From: Marinobacter oulmenensis
GTDB lineage: Bacteria > Pseudomonadota > Gammaproteobacteria > Pseudomonadales > Oleiphilaceae
DNA: 64,000 nt
Assembly (NCBI RefSeq): GCF_014201735.1
Contig: NZ_JACHFE010000001.1
Location: 558,001 to 622,000, forward strand
Reading direction: 5' to 3'
Shown here: one piece after another, positions 17,477 through 25,472 of the stretch
How the letters are laid out: every line of letters begins with the position of its first letter
Position numbering within the stretch: position 1 is the stretch's first letter
Translations under genes and position numbers: made by a program
Notes under the pieces: generated by a model
What the model was told of the DNA's origin: nothing
The model's input: only the letters and a program-made list of their open reading frames with translations
Database searches by the model: none

Positions 17477-18955
17477 TTAGAATTTTTTGCGCAGCAGCAG
17501 GCTGGCTTCTGTCTGTTCAAAGCCAAACGCCCAATCCAGGTTGCTGTGGTTGATGGTGTGGCGTACCCGGAGTTCCGGAGTCATGCCGGCGATGGACCAG
17601 CCGTTGGCACCGGCGCTGAGGATGTAGACTTGCTGCTGGTCATGGCGGCGGTCGCCCAGGAAAAAGTCGTAGGCGTCGTTACGGCTGTCCCGGTAGATCG
17701 CCAGGGCGTTGACGAACAGGCCCGCCTCGCCGGGGAACGCATTGTAAAGGCCGGCCCGAACGGCCCAGGATTTGCTGCTGGCGGCTTCCTGCTCGTATTC
17801 CCGGCGGCTTAGGGTCACGCCACCATAGAGGCTGGTGTTTGCCCGGGGTTGGTAGGTGGCATTGGCATCCCACTGGTAACGCTTGTAGTCGGTTCCGACC
17901 GTTTCGCCATTGCTGGTGTATTCGTAGCGCTTGGCGTCAAGGCTGGTCGCCAGTTGCCACTGGCGGTTGAGGAAATGGCGCCATTCCAGTTCCAGGCCGT
18001 GGGCCAGGTATTCACTGGTGCGGTTGCGGTAGTAGTGCTCCAGGTAGGGGGTCAGGCGGACGCTGTCCCGGGCGTCCAGGTACTGATAGCCGGCCTGCAG
18101 TAGTGCCAGGTTGGTGCTGTAATCCTGGATAACCGCGGTTTCGGACGGATTGGTTTCCGGGTAGTAGTTGCCATAGCTGACGGGGCGGAATTGCAGGTTG
18201 TGGTTGCCGGCCAGGTTCACGCGGCGCTGCAGAGACAGCTCGTAGCTGGCCATTTCCGATTCGATGGCCTCTGGCATCCGCCGCTCGAACAGGCAGTAGC
18301 CGGCAAACGCCGACAGGCAGGAGTAGTACCCGTTGCCCTGGTTGATGTTGTCGTTATAGCCAAGACCAAGGGCAAAGCTGCCATGCCAGTCGTCACGAAT
18401 GGCCAGCGCCTGGCGGTATTGCCGGACCAGATGCTGCGCCTGGGGCGGCAGGCCTGCGGCCAGTGCCTTTTCAAAGCCTGCCTTGGCCCGTTGGTCCTGG
18501 TTGTCTTCAAACCACAGCCGTGCCAGTTCCAGGCGGATGCGGGCATCGTCCGGTTCCAGCTCGCTGGCGGTTTCCATGAGTTCCAGGGCCCTGGTGTGGT
18601 TGCCCCTGAACCGAGCCAGCAGGCTTTCGGCCATGGCCACCAGGGCCGGCCGGTGGCCAGACAGTTGCCGGTAGCGGTCCAGGAAGCCGGGCAACTGGGA
18701 CCACTGGTTGGTGTTGATGGCCACGTAGATGGCCGGGGCCAGAGCCTCCAGGGTGGTTGGCACCTGATAGCGCCGGCCTTCGTACATCAGTGTGCCGGGC
18801 GGGGCAGCCAACTTTTCCTCGCCCCGGGTTTGCTGTTCCAGGGTTCGGCGGGTCTGGTCCTGCAGAAAACGTGTGTCGTCGTCATCGGCCCGGGTGCCGG
18901 GTGCGACCAGGCAGGACAGTAGCAACAGCCCCATGGCGGTGAAACGGCAAGGCAT
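17477..18955 (-). CDS. Slam-type outer-membrane translocon (type XI secretion), cassette 2
   Basis: A 492-residue DUF560/Slam homologue. Signal peptide (MGLLLLSCLVAPGTRA), TPR-like N-terminal domain (MAESLLARFRGNHTRALELMETASELEPDDARIRLELARLWFEDNQ), then a beta barrel ending LLLRKKF. The C-x7-C pair SCLSAFAGYC matches that of Slam 1. The start at 18955 has GTGGGA eight bases upstream, whereas the longer frame would pass through a hairpin. It follows cargo 2 in the operon. A three-fragment copy of this gene lies at 14.96-15.08 kb. The role, moving cargo 2 to the cell surface, is inferred from the family. Confidence 0.9.
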   Translation of the reverse strand: MPCRFTAMGLLLLSCLVAPGTRADDDDTRFLQDQTRRTLEQQTRGEEKLAAPPGTLMYEGRRYQVPTTLEALAPAIYVAINTNQWSQLPGFLDRYRQLSGHRPALVAMAESLLARFRGNHTRALELMETASELEPDDARIRLELARLWFEDNQDQRAKAGFEKALAAGLPPQAQHLVRQYRQALAIRDDWHGSFALGLGYNDNINQGNGYYSCLSAFAGYCLFERRMPEAIESEMASYELSLQRRVNLAGNHNLQFRPVSYGNYYPETNPSETAVIQDYSTNLALLQAGYQYLDARDSVRLTPYLEHYYRNRTSEYLAHGLELEWRHFLNRQWQLATSLDAKRYEYTSNGETVGTDYKRYQWDANATYQPRANTSLYGGVTLSRREYEQEAASSKSWAVRAGLYNAFPGEAGLFVNALAIYRDSRNDAYDFFLGDRRHDQQQVYILSAGANGWSIAGMTPELRVRHTINHSNLDWAFGFEQTEASLLLRKKF

Positions 18956-18991
18956 AGCGTATTCCCACAACGAATGTGCGTGCATTAGAAT

Positions 18992-19013
18992 GGAGGCCGG
19001 CGAACCGGCCTCC
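18992..19013 (-). terminator. GC-rich hairpin between cargo 2 and Slam 2
   Basis: Perfect 9-bp stem GGAGGCCGG / CCGGCCTCC closed by a TTCG loop as read on the minus strand, followed by ATTCTAAT. It occupies the same relative position as the hairpin between cargo 1 and Slam 1. Confidence 0.65.
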
Positions 19014-19063
19014 GAAGGTGCTCCCGAAAGCGATACCGAACGGAACCCATCCGGCATCGCCCT

Positions 19064-19108
19064 GTTTGACGCTCTTCACTGGTGGCCGCCAGTGGAGAGT
19101 GGTCAAAC
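19064..19108 (-). terminator. long hairpin directly after the cargo 2 stop
   Basis: A 7-bp outer stem (GTTTGAC/GTCAAAC) and an 11-bp inner stem (CTCTTCACTGG/CCAGTGGAGAG, one G-T wobble) are separated by a small bulge, beginning one base beyond the cargo 2 stop codon. Probably a 3' stabiliser or partial terminator in the operon. Confidence 0.6.
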
Positions 19109-19109
19109 G

Positions 19110-20075
19110 TTACGGGGTAATGGTGCCGCTGATTTTGCTACCGCCGAAGGCGACATCGTCAGCGGCACCGCTGGAGCCGGTGTAGATACCGGCCAGGGCC
19201 TCGGCGCCGTTATAGAAACGCCCTTCTATGGTCGGGTTGCTGCCATTACTGAAGCGGCCGTTGTCGTGGATGTTGGTACCGTTAAAGTTGACGCTGGCTG
19301 CACCGCGGCTGATGGACCCGGAAAGAGAGCCAGAGCCGGACGAGTAGCTGGCGGTCAGCGTACCGGTATACAGGTTCGGGTTATCCGGCGACCCGCCGGC
19401 GGTAGTGCCCACACCATTGATGCCGATCACGCCGTAAGTAGCATTGATGGCGGTCGGCATGCTGTTGGTGTCTACCGCATCGTCACCCACGTACCAGACG
19501 GTGCGCTCGCTGCTGGCCATGTTCAGGTCCGTGCTGTCCTGGGGCGGTGTGCCGTCGGCCCGGGGCGCCCATTCACCGAAGTAGACACCTTCGCCGACCG
19601 ACAGGGGCTGTGCCGGGTCTGCGGCGGAGCCGGTGCTGTTAGCACCCACCTGGCCGATCACCAGGCCGCCGAACTGCGGCGCGAAGGACAGGGTGGTGAT
19701 CTGGCGTACGCTGTTGATGGCGAAGTTGGCGTAGGTGCTGCCACCGCCGTTCACCGCTGCGTCGGCCTTCCACACCTGGGCGACGGAAAGCCCGCCAAAC
19801 AGGCCCATATCCGCAGGCGTCATGATGGCGCCGTTGCCATGGTCATCGATGGCATTGTTGGAGCCGTTGATTGGCCCGCCTGCCAGGTCGATGTAGCTGC
19901 TGGCACCGTTCAGCGCCACGCCGGAATTGCCGCCGCCAAACAGGATGTGATTGGACTCCCCGGTTTCCACGCCGCTGGTATTCGAGCTGCTACCCTGCAC
20001 ATTCGGGGATGCCGCAAAGGCGGTACTGCTGCCCATCAGGGCCATGATTGCCAGTGTTAATGTTGACTTTTTCAT
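19110..20075 (-). CDS. Slam-dependent cargo 2, hemophilin/TbpB-barrel-like secreted protein
   Basis: A 321-residue precursor with a clear Sec signal peptide (KKSTLTLAIMALMGSSTAFA-A) and no lipobox, so it is predicted to be soluble. It is a divergent homologue of cargo 1: YFGEWAP, WYVGDDA, TYGVIGING, strand-rich SGSLSGS, then IEGRFYNGAEALAGIYTG and DVAFGG near the end, the TbpB/hemophilin barrel closing motif. It is glycine/serine rich and about 45 residues longer than cargo 1. It lies between TonB receptor 2 and Slam 2. A heme-binding role is inferred, not shown. AAAGGAA precedes the start. Confidence 0.82.
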   Translation of the reverse strand: MKKSTLTLAIMALMGSSTAFAASPNVQGSSSNTSGVETGESNHILFGGGNSGVALNGASSYIDLAGGPINGSNNAIDDHGNGAIMTPADMGLFGGLSVAQVWKADAAVNGGGSTYANFAINSVRQITTLSFAPQFGGLVIGQVGANSTGSAADPAQPLSVGEGVYFGEWAPRADGTPPQDSTDLNMASSERTVWYVGDDAVDTNSMPTAINATYGVIGINGVGTTAGGSPDNPNLYTGTLTASYSSGSGSLSGSISRGAASVNFNGTNIHDNGRFSNGSNPTIEGRFYNGAEALAGIYTGSSGAADDVAFGGSKISGTITP

Positions 20076-20108
20076 ATCCATTTCCTTTTGGTTGATAGTG
20101 ATGAAACA

Positions 20109-20131
20109 CTGGTTTTTTCGAGAAAAACCAG
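20109..20131 (-). terminator. hairpin between TonB receptor 2 and cargo 2
   Basis: CTGGTTTTT / AAAAACCAG stem of 9 bp with a 5-base loop, in the 64-base gap between receptor 2 and cargo 2. It is the counterpart of the two hairpins between receptor 1 and cargo 1. Confidence 0.55.
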
Positions 20132-20139
20132 CAAAAAAG

Positions 20140-23100
20140 CTAGAAACTGACCTTCAGCCCGGCTGTGACGGTGCGCCCGGGCCCGGGCATCAGGGTCTTG
20201 GCCATGGGGTCCAGGTAGTATTCGTTGGTCACGTTGGTCACGCCCAGGTTGACGGTGATAGACGGGTGAACGCGGTAGTGGGCGTAGAGGTCGTGCAGCA
20301 GCACTGACTGGGTGTAGAAGGTGTCCACCCCCTGGCGGAACCAGGCATCACGGGCAAGGAAGTCGTTAACCGAAGAACCTGTCTCGGAAGCCAGCAGGTT
20401 ATCCAACTGGTCGTTTTCCACCGCGGAGTGATAGGTGCCGCGCCAACCCAGGTCCAGCCGGTTGTTCAGCAGGCGGGTGCCAAGGGTCATGTCGATGGAG
20501 TACTTGGGCAGCAGGCTGCTGCCACTGTAGGTGCCGGGGAAACCGCCGGTGATACAGCTGGGGATGCGGTTGTAGTAGGGGTCCATGCCGGAGGCGTAAT
20601 CCTGGTCGCAGAGTTTCTGCTTCAACCGGTAGGAGGCACCCAGGCTGCCGTAAAACCCGCCGGTATCGAAGCGGGACTGCAGTTCGATACCGGTGGTTTT
20701 CTTCTCGTCGAACTGAATGACGTTGTAATAGAAGTCCCGGTCGATGAAGTTCTCGATCTCGGTGTCGTAGTAGCTCAGGCGAACGTCGGCAAACCGCAGG
20801 TCGGGGAAGAACTGGGTCAGGTCGTGGCTGTAGCCCAGCTCCCAGTTGGTACTGCGCTCGGGTTTGCTGGCGCCGTTTACCGCCAGGTTGCCGACGGTAC
20901 CGCCACCGTCGATGATGGCGCTGGAGGTCAGCTCGTTAACGCTGGGGAAGCGGGTGGTCTGGGCGTAACGCACGAATACAGTGCCATGGGAGGTCACCCG
21001 GGCGGTGGCGCTCAACACCGGGCTGAAAGCCTCGCCGGACTGCTCTTCGGGCATTTCCCAGGCCTGGCCGGCATCAATATTGTTGTAGACACGCCTGCCA
21101 TAACCCCCCTCGGGGATGACCCGGCGTACGGTGGTGCCCGGGTTGTAGGGGTCCTCCACCACTTCGGTGGCGTCCACCTCGCCGGTGGCGAAGGGGTTCT
21201 GGGACGAATCGTACTTGCCGTCCTCGGCGGGCAGAAGGACGCGTTTCTTCCAGTAGTTTCCGTTTCTTATATCATTAGGGGTTCCCCTGAGGAGGCCAAA
21301 TAGAGCGTTATCAAACTCATCGGTATTGGCTGAGCCGTCCGCGTTAAGGAGCGTTTCTTTACCAAAGTTCGAAAAGCTGGTCGCATCCTGTGAAGACAGA
21401 AAACTCACCAGCTCCGTCGCGGCATCCCGGAATCCGGCGTTTCCTGTTAGGAAATCGGCCTCGAGGTAACGATCGCCATCAGTGGCATGGTAGATGAATT
21501 CGTAAGTTTCAAAGTTTGCAGGGTCATTAAGGTCCACTGAGGTTCGTGCGTTTTCGTACGCCGTGCTCAAGCGCTCCAGTTCCGCCTTCTCTTCAGGCGA
21601 CATCAGCTCCTGATATTCCAGTTCCAGCCCGGCCAGGCGCCGCTCGGCCGCATAAAACGCCTCCTGCCGGCGCCGGCGCTCGGCGGTGCCGGTGTCCTTG
21701 CCGGTATAGTGCAGGTAGCGGGTGCCGGCGGTGATGTTCAGCCAGTTGGTGGGCTGCCAGGCCAGGTTGATCATGGCCGAGTATTCTTCGCGCTCGCCCG
21801 AGCGTGGGCCAAGGCGGTCGGTGGAGGCATAGAGGGTGCCGCCTTCAACGCCAACGCCTCCGGTGGTGGTAGACAGGGAATTGGCGCCGGTTATCTTCTC
21901 GTCCAGGGTTTCCTCCTGGTAGCCGCCACCGAAGGTGAATTGCAGGGCGTCGGTCAGGTGCATCTGGTTGCTGAAATCAAAGCCGGTGCGGTCGTGGCGG
22001 GTCCATTGCCGGCCCTTGGAGACGATGGTGCCGTCGTGCTCCGGCTCGGGCATGCAGCCGGGACACACCTCCTCCCAGACGGTTTCCCAGAATTCCAGTT
22101 CGTCGTAGGTGGCCTGGTCGATGTCAATGGTGTAGGGGCTGGCGCCGGTCTGGTAGCGGGTGCCTTCCAGTTCGGTGCGCCACAGGCTGGTTTCCAGGTT
22201 GAGCCAGTCCGATCCGGTGGGCTTGAGGTCGTAACTGAGGCGGTACCGGTCGAGCCGTAAATCCGAGTGGGGGTATTCGAGCACGAACTGGCGTTCGTTT
22301 TCCCAGTCGCGGTCTGGCTCTGCCTGTTCCGCGCCCTCCCGGTAGCCCCACAGCAGTATTGACTGGCCGGGTGTGGTCTCCCCGAAGGTGGAGTCGGTGC
22401 GCATGAACTGCAGGCCAATCTTCTGGTTTTGGGGCAGGTACCAGTTATTTTTCACCAGGGTAGTGCTGGTGTCGCTGGCGGTGTTGAACACCTCATTGCC
22501 CGGGTAGTACAGCTTGGTCAGGTTCGGGATGTATCTGTCGGTGGTGTTTTCGGCGTAGGGGTCATGGCCGGCGTACTTGTCGGCATTCTCCTCACCGGCG
22601 TAGTAGTTGCCGGTAGTGCGCTCACTGCGTGCCAGCAGTATGTCCACAAAGTCGTTACGGGCGGCAATCGCGAGTGTTTCCGCGTGGTCTTCCAGGTTCA
22701 GAGTTTGCCCGTCGTCCCGGGTGCGGGGGTTGGGTGAGGGCACATTGATGTTGGTGATGTTGGCCCGCTCCGCGCCCGGTATGTCTCGGTAATCCTGGCC
22801 GTAGACGGCGCTGGCGTCGAACTGGGGCTCGCTGGTGTTGCCCGAGGTTTCCAGGTTGAGCTCAACGCCAACACTGTCACCTTCGGGAATGATATCGCTG
22901 GCCTCAATGGTGCGCATGTTCACCGCGCCGCCCACGCCGCTTCGGACGTCCCGGCTCAGTGACGGGCCTTTTTCCACTTCGATGCTTCGCAGCAGGGCGG
23001 TGTCAATGTAATTGCGGTTGCCCGCGCCGAAGAAATGCAGCCAGACGTTGGTGGACTGCTCGGTGCCGTCGACAGTCAACGGTGTTCGGCCCTCGCCGGT

Positions 23101-23457
23101 GATGCCCCGGATGTTCGGGGTGATTGACTGGCTGCTGCGGGTGTCCATGCTGTACACCCCGTTCATGCCCTTGAACACATCGCCGGGGTTGGCGGTTTGC
23201 AGGCGCTTGAGTTGTTCGCGGTCTTTGTAGAGGTTGGTGACGTTTTCGGTGTAGACCTTTTCCTGTTTGACCTCATCGCTGTCACGGTCACTGGTGACCA
23301 GGATGGGGGAAAGCTCCAGGGCCTGCTCGGTGTCATCATCCGCTGCCTGTGCCCCGCCGGTACCGGCGATAACCATGGCCATGACGGCGGTGATGGACCC
23401 CCGGCGGGCCCAATGGGGTCTTTTGCCCGCCTCTGACGGGAACACTGTAAAAGCCAT
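20140..23457 (-). CDS. TonB-dependent receptor 2 (hemophilin/TbpA-like, no STN domain)
   Basis: A 1105-residue outer-membrane receptor. The signal peptide runs to about residue 39 (GTGGAQA-AD). The TonB box region (LSPILVTS near 50) and plug (PNIRGITGEGRTPLTVDGTEQ near 113) follow directly, with no STN domain, and the barrel ends TVTAGLKVSF. The plug closely matches receptor 1, and the loops carry cysteine pairs (EEVCPGC; KLCDQD...PSCITGG). It heads the second cassette, receptor-cargo 2-Slam 2. A Fur-like box lies upstream. It is expected to take heme or iron from cargo 2; the ligand is unproven. Confidence 0.92.
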   Translation of the reverse strand: MAFTVFPSEAGKRPHWARRGSITAVMAMVIAGTGGAQAADDDTEQALELSPILVTSDRDSDEVKQEKVYTENVTNLYKDREQLKRLQTANPGDVFKGMNGVYSMDTRSSQSITPNIRGITGEGRTPLTVDGTEQSTNVWLHFFGAGNRNYIDTALLRSIEVEKGPSLSRDVRSGVGGAVNMRTIEASDIIPEGDSVGVELNLETSGNTSEPQFDASAVYGQDYRDIPGAERANITNINVPSPNPRTRDDGQTLNLEDHAETLAIAARNDFVDILLARSERTTGNYYAGEENADKYAGHDPYAENTTDRYIPNLTKLYYPGNEVFNTASDTSTTLVKNNWYLPQNQKIGLQFMRTDSTFGETTPGQSILLWGYREGAEQAEPDRDWENERQFVLEYPHSDLRLDRYRLSYDLKPTGSDWLNLETSLWRTELEGTRYQTGASPYTIDIDQATYDELEFWETVWEEVCPGCMPEPEHDGTIVSKGRQWTRHDRTGFDFSNQMHLTDALQFTFGGGYQEETLDEKITGANSLSTTTGGVGVEGGTLYASTDRLGPRSGEREEYSAMINLAWQPTNWLNITAGTRYLHYTGKDTGTAERRRRQEAFYAAERRLAGLELEYQELMSPEEKAELERLSTAYENARTSVDLNDPANFETYEFIYHATDGDRYLEADFLTGNAGFRDAATELVSFLSSQDATSFSNFGKETLLNADGSANTDEFDNALFGLLRGTPNDIRNGNYWKKRVLLPAEDGKYDSSQNPFATGEVDATEVVEDPYNPGTTVRRVIPEGGYGRRVYNNIDAGQAWEMPEEQSGEAFSPVLSATARVTSHGTVFVRYAQTTRFPSVNELTSSAIIDGGGTVGNLAVNGASKPERSTNWELGYSHDLTQFFPDLRFADVRLSYYDTEIENFIDRDFYYNVIQFDEKKTTGIELQSRFDTGGFYGSLGASYRLKQKLCDQDYASGMDPYYNRIPSCITGGFPGTYSGSSLLPKYSIDMTLGTRLLNNRLDLGWRGTYHSAVENDQLDNLLASETGSSVNDFLARDAWFRQGVDTFYTQSVLLHDLYAHYRVHPSITVNLGVTNVTNEYYLDPMAKTLMPGPGRTVTAGLKVSF

Positions 23458-23533
23458 GCCTGTTTATTCTCCCTAGCAACTGCTCTTGTGGTATCGAGCC
23501 CTCGCGGGCTGTTAACAATCATTAGGGATCATG

Positions 23534-23572
23534 GTAATGAAATTAATTCTCATTAAGTTATGACAATTGTCA
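23534..23572. promoter_or_regulatory. Fur-like box and TGACAATTGTCA palindrome upstream of receptor 2
   Basis: TAATGAAATTAATTCTCATT (23535-23554) is a good Fur-type imperfect palindrome. It is followed by a perfect 12-bp palindrome TGACAATTGTCA (23561-23572). The sites are 77-115 bases upstream of the receptor 2 start, in the gap shared with the divergent chemoreceptor gene. Confidence 0.65.
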
Positions 23573-23669
23573 TCAAAACCGAGGCGTGCCTTCAGTTTGT
23601 TACAAACCCCTAGAGTTTTTTTGTTAAGATTCATTAATAATGAATCTTTAAGAGGCTTGAGGCAGGAGC

Positions 23670-24767
23670 ATGAAATTTTGGCAAAACGGCAGGCAGGTTC
23701 GGGTGCTGGAGCAGGAGCTGGCCAGGGTTCAGGGTGAGCTGGCGGTGGCCACGGGGCACAGGAACGAACTGAATGAAAAGCTGGCCCAGGAAACCGACGC
23801 CCATGCCCGAACCCGGCATGAGCTGGCGATCAATCAGCGGTTGATGTCGGGGTTGGGGCAGTTCGGTCATTCGCTGACCGAACTGAAGGCGTCGTTTGGC
23901 GAGTTGTCCGGGCTGTTGGGGTCGCGGCGGGCCGATGCGCTGACTACCCGGGATGAGTCCGGGCGTGTCAGGGACAGTGTGGCGGTGCTGATACAGCGGT
24001 TGGAGAGCTCCAGGGAGAGTGCGACGCACTCTGTCCGGGAAATGGCATCCCTGGAACAGGATACCAAGAGCATTGACTCCCTGGTGGGGGTGATTGACGG
24101 GATTTCCGATCAGACCTCGCTGTTGGCGCTCAATGCCAGTATTGAAGCGGCCCGCGCCGGCGAACATGGTCGGGGATTCAGTGTGGTCGCCTCGGAAGTA
24201 CGTAACCTGGCTTCACGCGCGGGTGAGGCCACCCTGGAGATTGGCGAGGCCATTGGTCGTATTCGCCAGCAAACATCGACCGTGTCCGGATTGAGCCGCA
24301 ACAACAGTGATGAGATGGAGCAACTGGCAGTGGAGGCCAATACCGCACGGGAGCGTTTGATGGTGCTGATTGATCTGGCCGGCAATTCCTCCACGGCCCT
24401 GGATCATGCGGCTCTTCTTTCCGAGGTGGAACTGGCCAATCTGGAGGAGCTGGAGATTAAGCTGCAGGTTTATCAGGTGCTGTCGGGATTGTCGGATGCG
24501 AAGGCAGAAAGCCTGCCCGCGGAAACCGAATGCAGGCTCGGGCAGTGGTATTACCAGGGGGTGGGCAAGCAGCAGTTTGCTGGCCAACTGGATTTCAGTG
24601 CCATTGAGGAGCCTCACAGGCAGGTTCATGAATACGCCCGGCAGGCTGTTGCGGCCCATCATGCGGGGCAGCCCGAGGATGCGCTTAAAGCCCTGGAGCG
24701 GATGGAGCGTAACAATCTGGATGTGATGAGCCGTCTGCGCCGGTTGGTAGCTTCAGACGGACTGTAA
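23670..24767 (+). CDS. soluble methyl-accepting chemotaxis protein with CZB domain
   Basis: A 365-residue cytoplasmic chemoreceptor-like protein. It has an N-terminal coiled coil (residues 5-55), no membrane helix, and the MCP signalling hairpin tip ([42 protein letters not shown]) near residues 141-183. A C-terminal chemoreceptor zinc-binding (CZB) domain follows at about 270-350, with [21 protein letters not shown] and AVAAHH supplying Cys and His ligands. CZB proteins sense zinc and oxidants in other bacteria. It would act with CheA/CheW or a diguanylate-cyclase-type partner encoded elsewhere. It diverges from receptor 2. Confidence 0.88.
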   Translation: MKFWQNGRQVRVLEQELARVQGELAVATGHRNELNEKLAQETDAHARTRHELAINQRLMSGLGQFGHSLTELKASFGELSGLLGSRRADALTTRDESGRVRDSVAVLIQRLESSRESATHSVREMASLEQDTKSIDSLVGVIDGISDQTSLLALNASIEAARAGEHGRGFSVVASEVRNLASRAGEATLEIGEAIGRIRQQTSTVSGLSRNNSDEMEQLAVEANTARERLMVLIDLAGNSSTALDHAALLSEVELANLEELEIKLQVYQVLSGLSDAKAESLPAETECRLGQWYYQGVGKQQFAGQLDFSAIEEPHRQVHEYARQAVAAHHAGQPEDALKALERMERNNLDVMSRLRRLVASDGL

Positions 24768-24836
24768 AACCATGGCTACTTGATGGGAGGTATGCTATAT
24801 ACCTTGATGGCATATCTATATTCTCTGGAGGTTTCC

Positions 24837-25037
24837 ATGACAGTCAACGAAGGTCTTCGTTTGATGGCGGGTGTGTTTACCCTGATATCCATCCTGCTGG
24901 CGCATTACGTCAGCCCTCTTTGGCTTTTCTTTACCGGCTTTATCGCCCTGAACCTGATTCAGTCCGCGTTCACCAAATGGTGCCCGGCCATGGTGATCCT
25001 GAAGAAAATGGGTCTGAAAGAGGACGGCCGGGTCTAG
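24837..25037 (+). CDS. DUF2892 (YgaP membrane-segment-like) small membrane protein
   Basis: A 66-residue protein with two hydrophobic helices (about 7-24 and 27-44) and the DUF2892 signature NEGLRLMAGVFTLIS, then SAFTKWCPAMVILKKMGL. This resembles the membrane tail of rhodanese YgaP, here free-standing. The start at 24837 follows CTGGAGG by six bases; a longer frame from 24780 is less likely. No partner rhodanese is adjacent. Role unknown. Confidence 0.78.
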   Translation: MTVNEGLRLMAGVFTLISILLAHYVSPLWLFFTGFIALNLIQSAFTKWCPAMVILKKMGLKEDGRV

Positions 25038-25150
25038 ACATTGCCGGTTGGTATCTTGGAGGGGGGGGGCAGACATCAGGTGGACTCTCCGTCTGGCCTG
25101 ATTAATATCAAGAAACATTCAAATAAAATAAATATTTTTGCATGTGTCCT
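25038..25150. other. gap with a nine-G homopolymer
   Basis: No gene seen. The stretch includes a run of nine G at 25061-25069, an uncommon homopolymer, followed by AT-rich sequence running into the NrdR-box promoter of nrdD. Confidence 0.5.
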
Positions 25151-25199
25151 AGTGTGCATATATAGTTGTTAGGGTCTGGAGGGGCACAATATATTGTGC
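25151..25199 (+). promoter_or_regulatory. pair of NrdR boxes upstream of nrdD
   Basis: GCACAATATATTGTGC (25184-25199) is a near-ideal NrdR box. A weaker partner, GTGCATATATAGTTG, lies upstream around 25154-25168. Their ATATAT cores are 31 bases apart, about three helical turns, the typical geometry for NrdR tetramer binding to ribonucleotide-reductase promoters. Confidence 0.85.
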
Positions 25200-25200
25200 T

Positions 25201-25385
25201 TTTTGTGGGAATCCGGTGAGACTCCGGAACTGACGCGCAGCGGTATTGGGGAACAAGCGGGGCATGGAGACACTGGCGCACGCCGGGAAGTCGCCCCGCA
25301 AGGCCGAACCGGAAGGTTCATGCCCCTGAGTCCGAAGACCTGCCAGGCAACATGTACTGAACCTTCGCGACTCAGGGTGAACAGT
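25201..25385 (+). ncRNA. cobalamin (AdoCbl) riboswitch in the nrdD leader
   Basis: The leader contains the conserved cobalamin-aptamer blocks GGGAATCCGGTGAGACTCC, then ACTGACGCGCAGCGGTA (25232-25248), and about 90 bases later GTCCGAAGACCTGCC (25330-25344). These match the E. coli btuB element nearly base for base in the core. A downstream stem GGCAGG/CCTGCC (about 25395-25415) and the AGGAGG ribosome site at 25460-25465 could form the expression platform. It would switch anaerobic RNR off when B12, and so possibly a B12-dependent class II RNR, is available; that logic is inference. Confidence 0.9.
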
Positions 25386-25472
25386 TGACCAACCGGCAGG
25401 CAGTGCGTTCCTGCCTGGTCTCCTGATTCGGCGAGGGTGACGACGACCTGACGCGATTCCAGGAGGAACCCG

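Noticed and set aside
18792..20060. 422-codon open frame opposite cargo 2 and the start of Slam 2
   Set aside because: The minus-strand genes have signal peptides and family motifs; this frame has none and spans two genes and hairpins.
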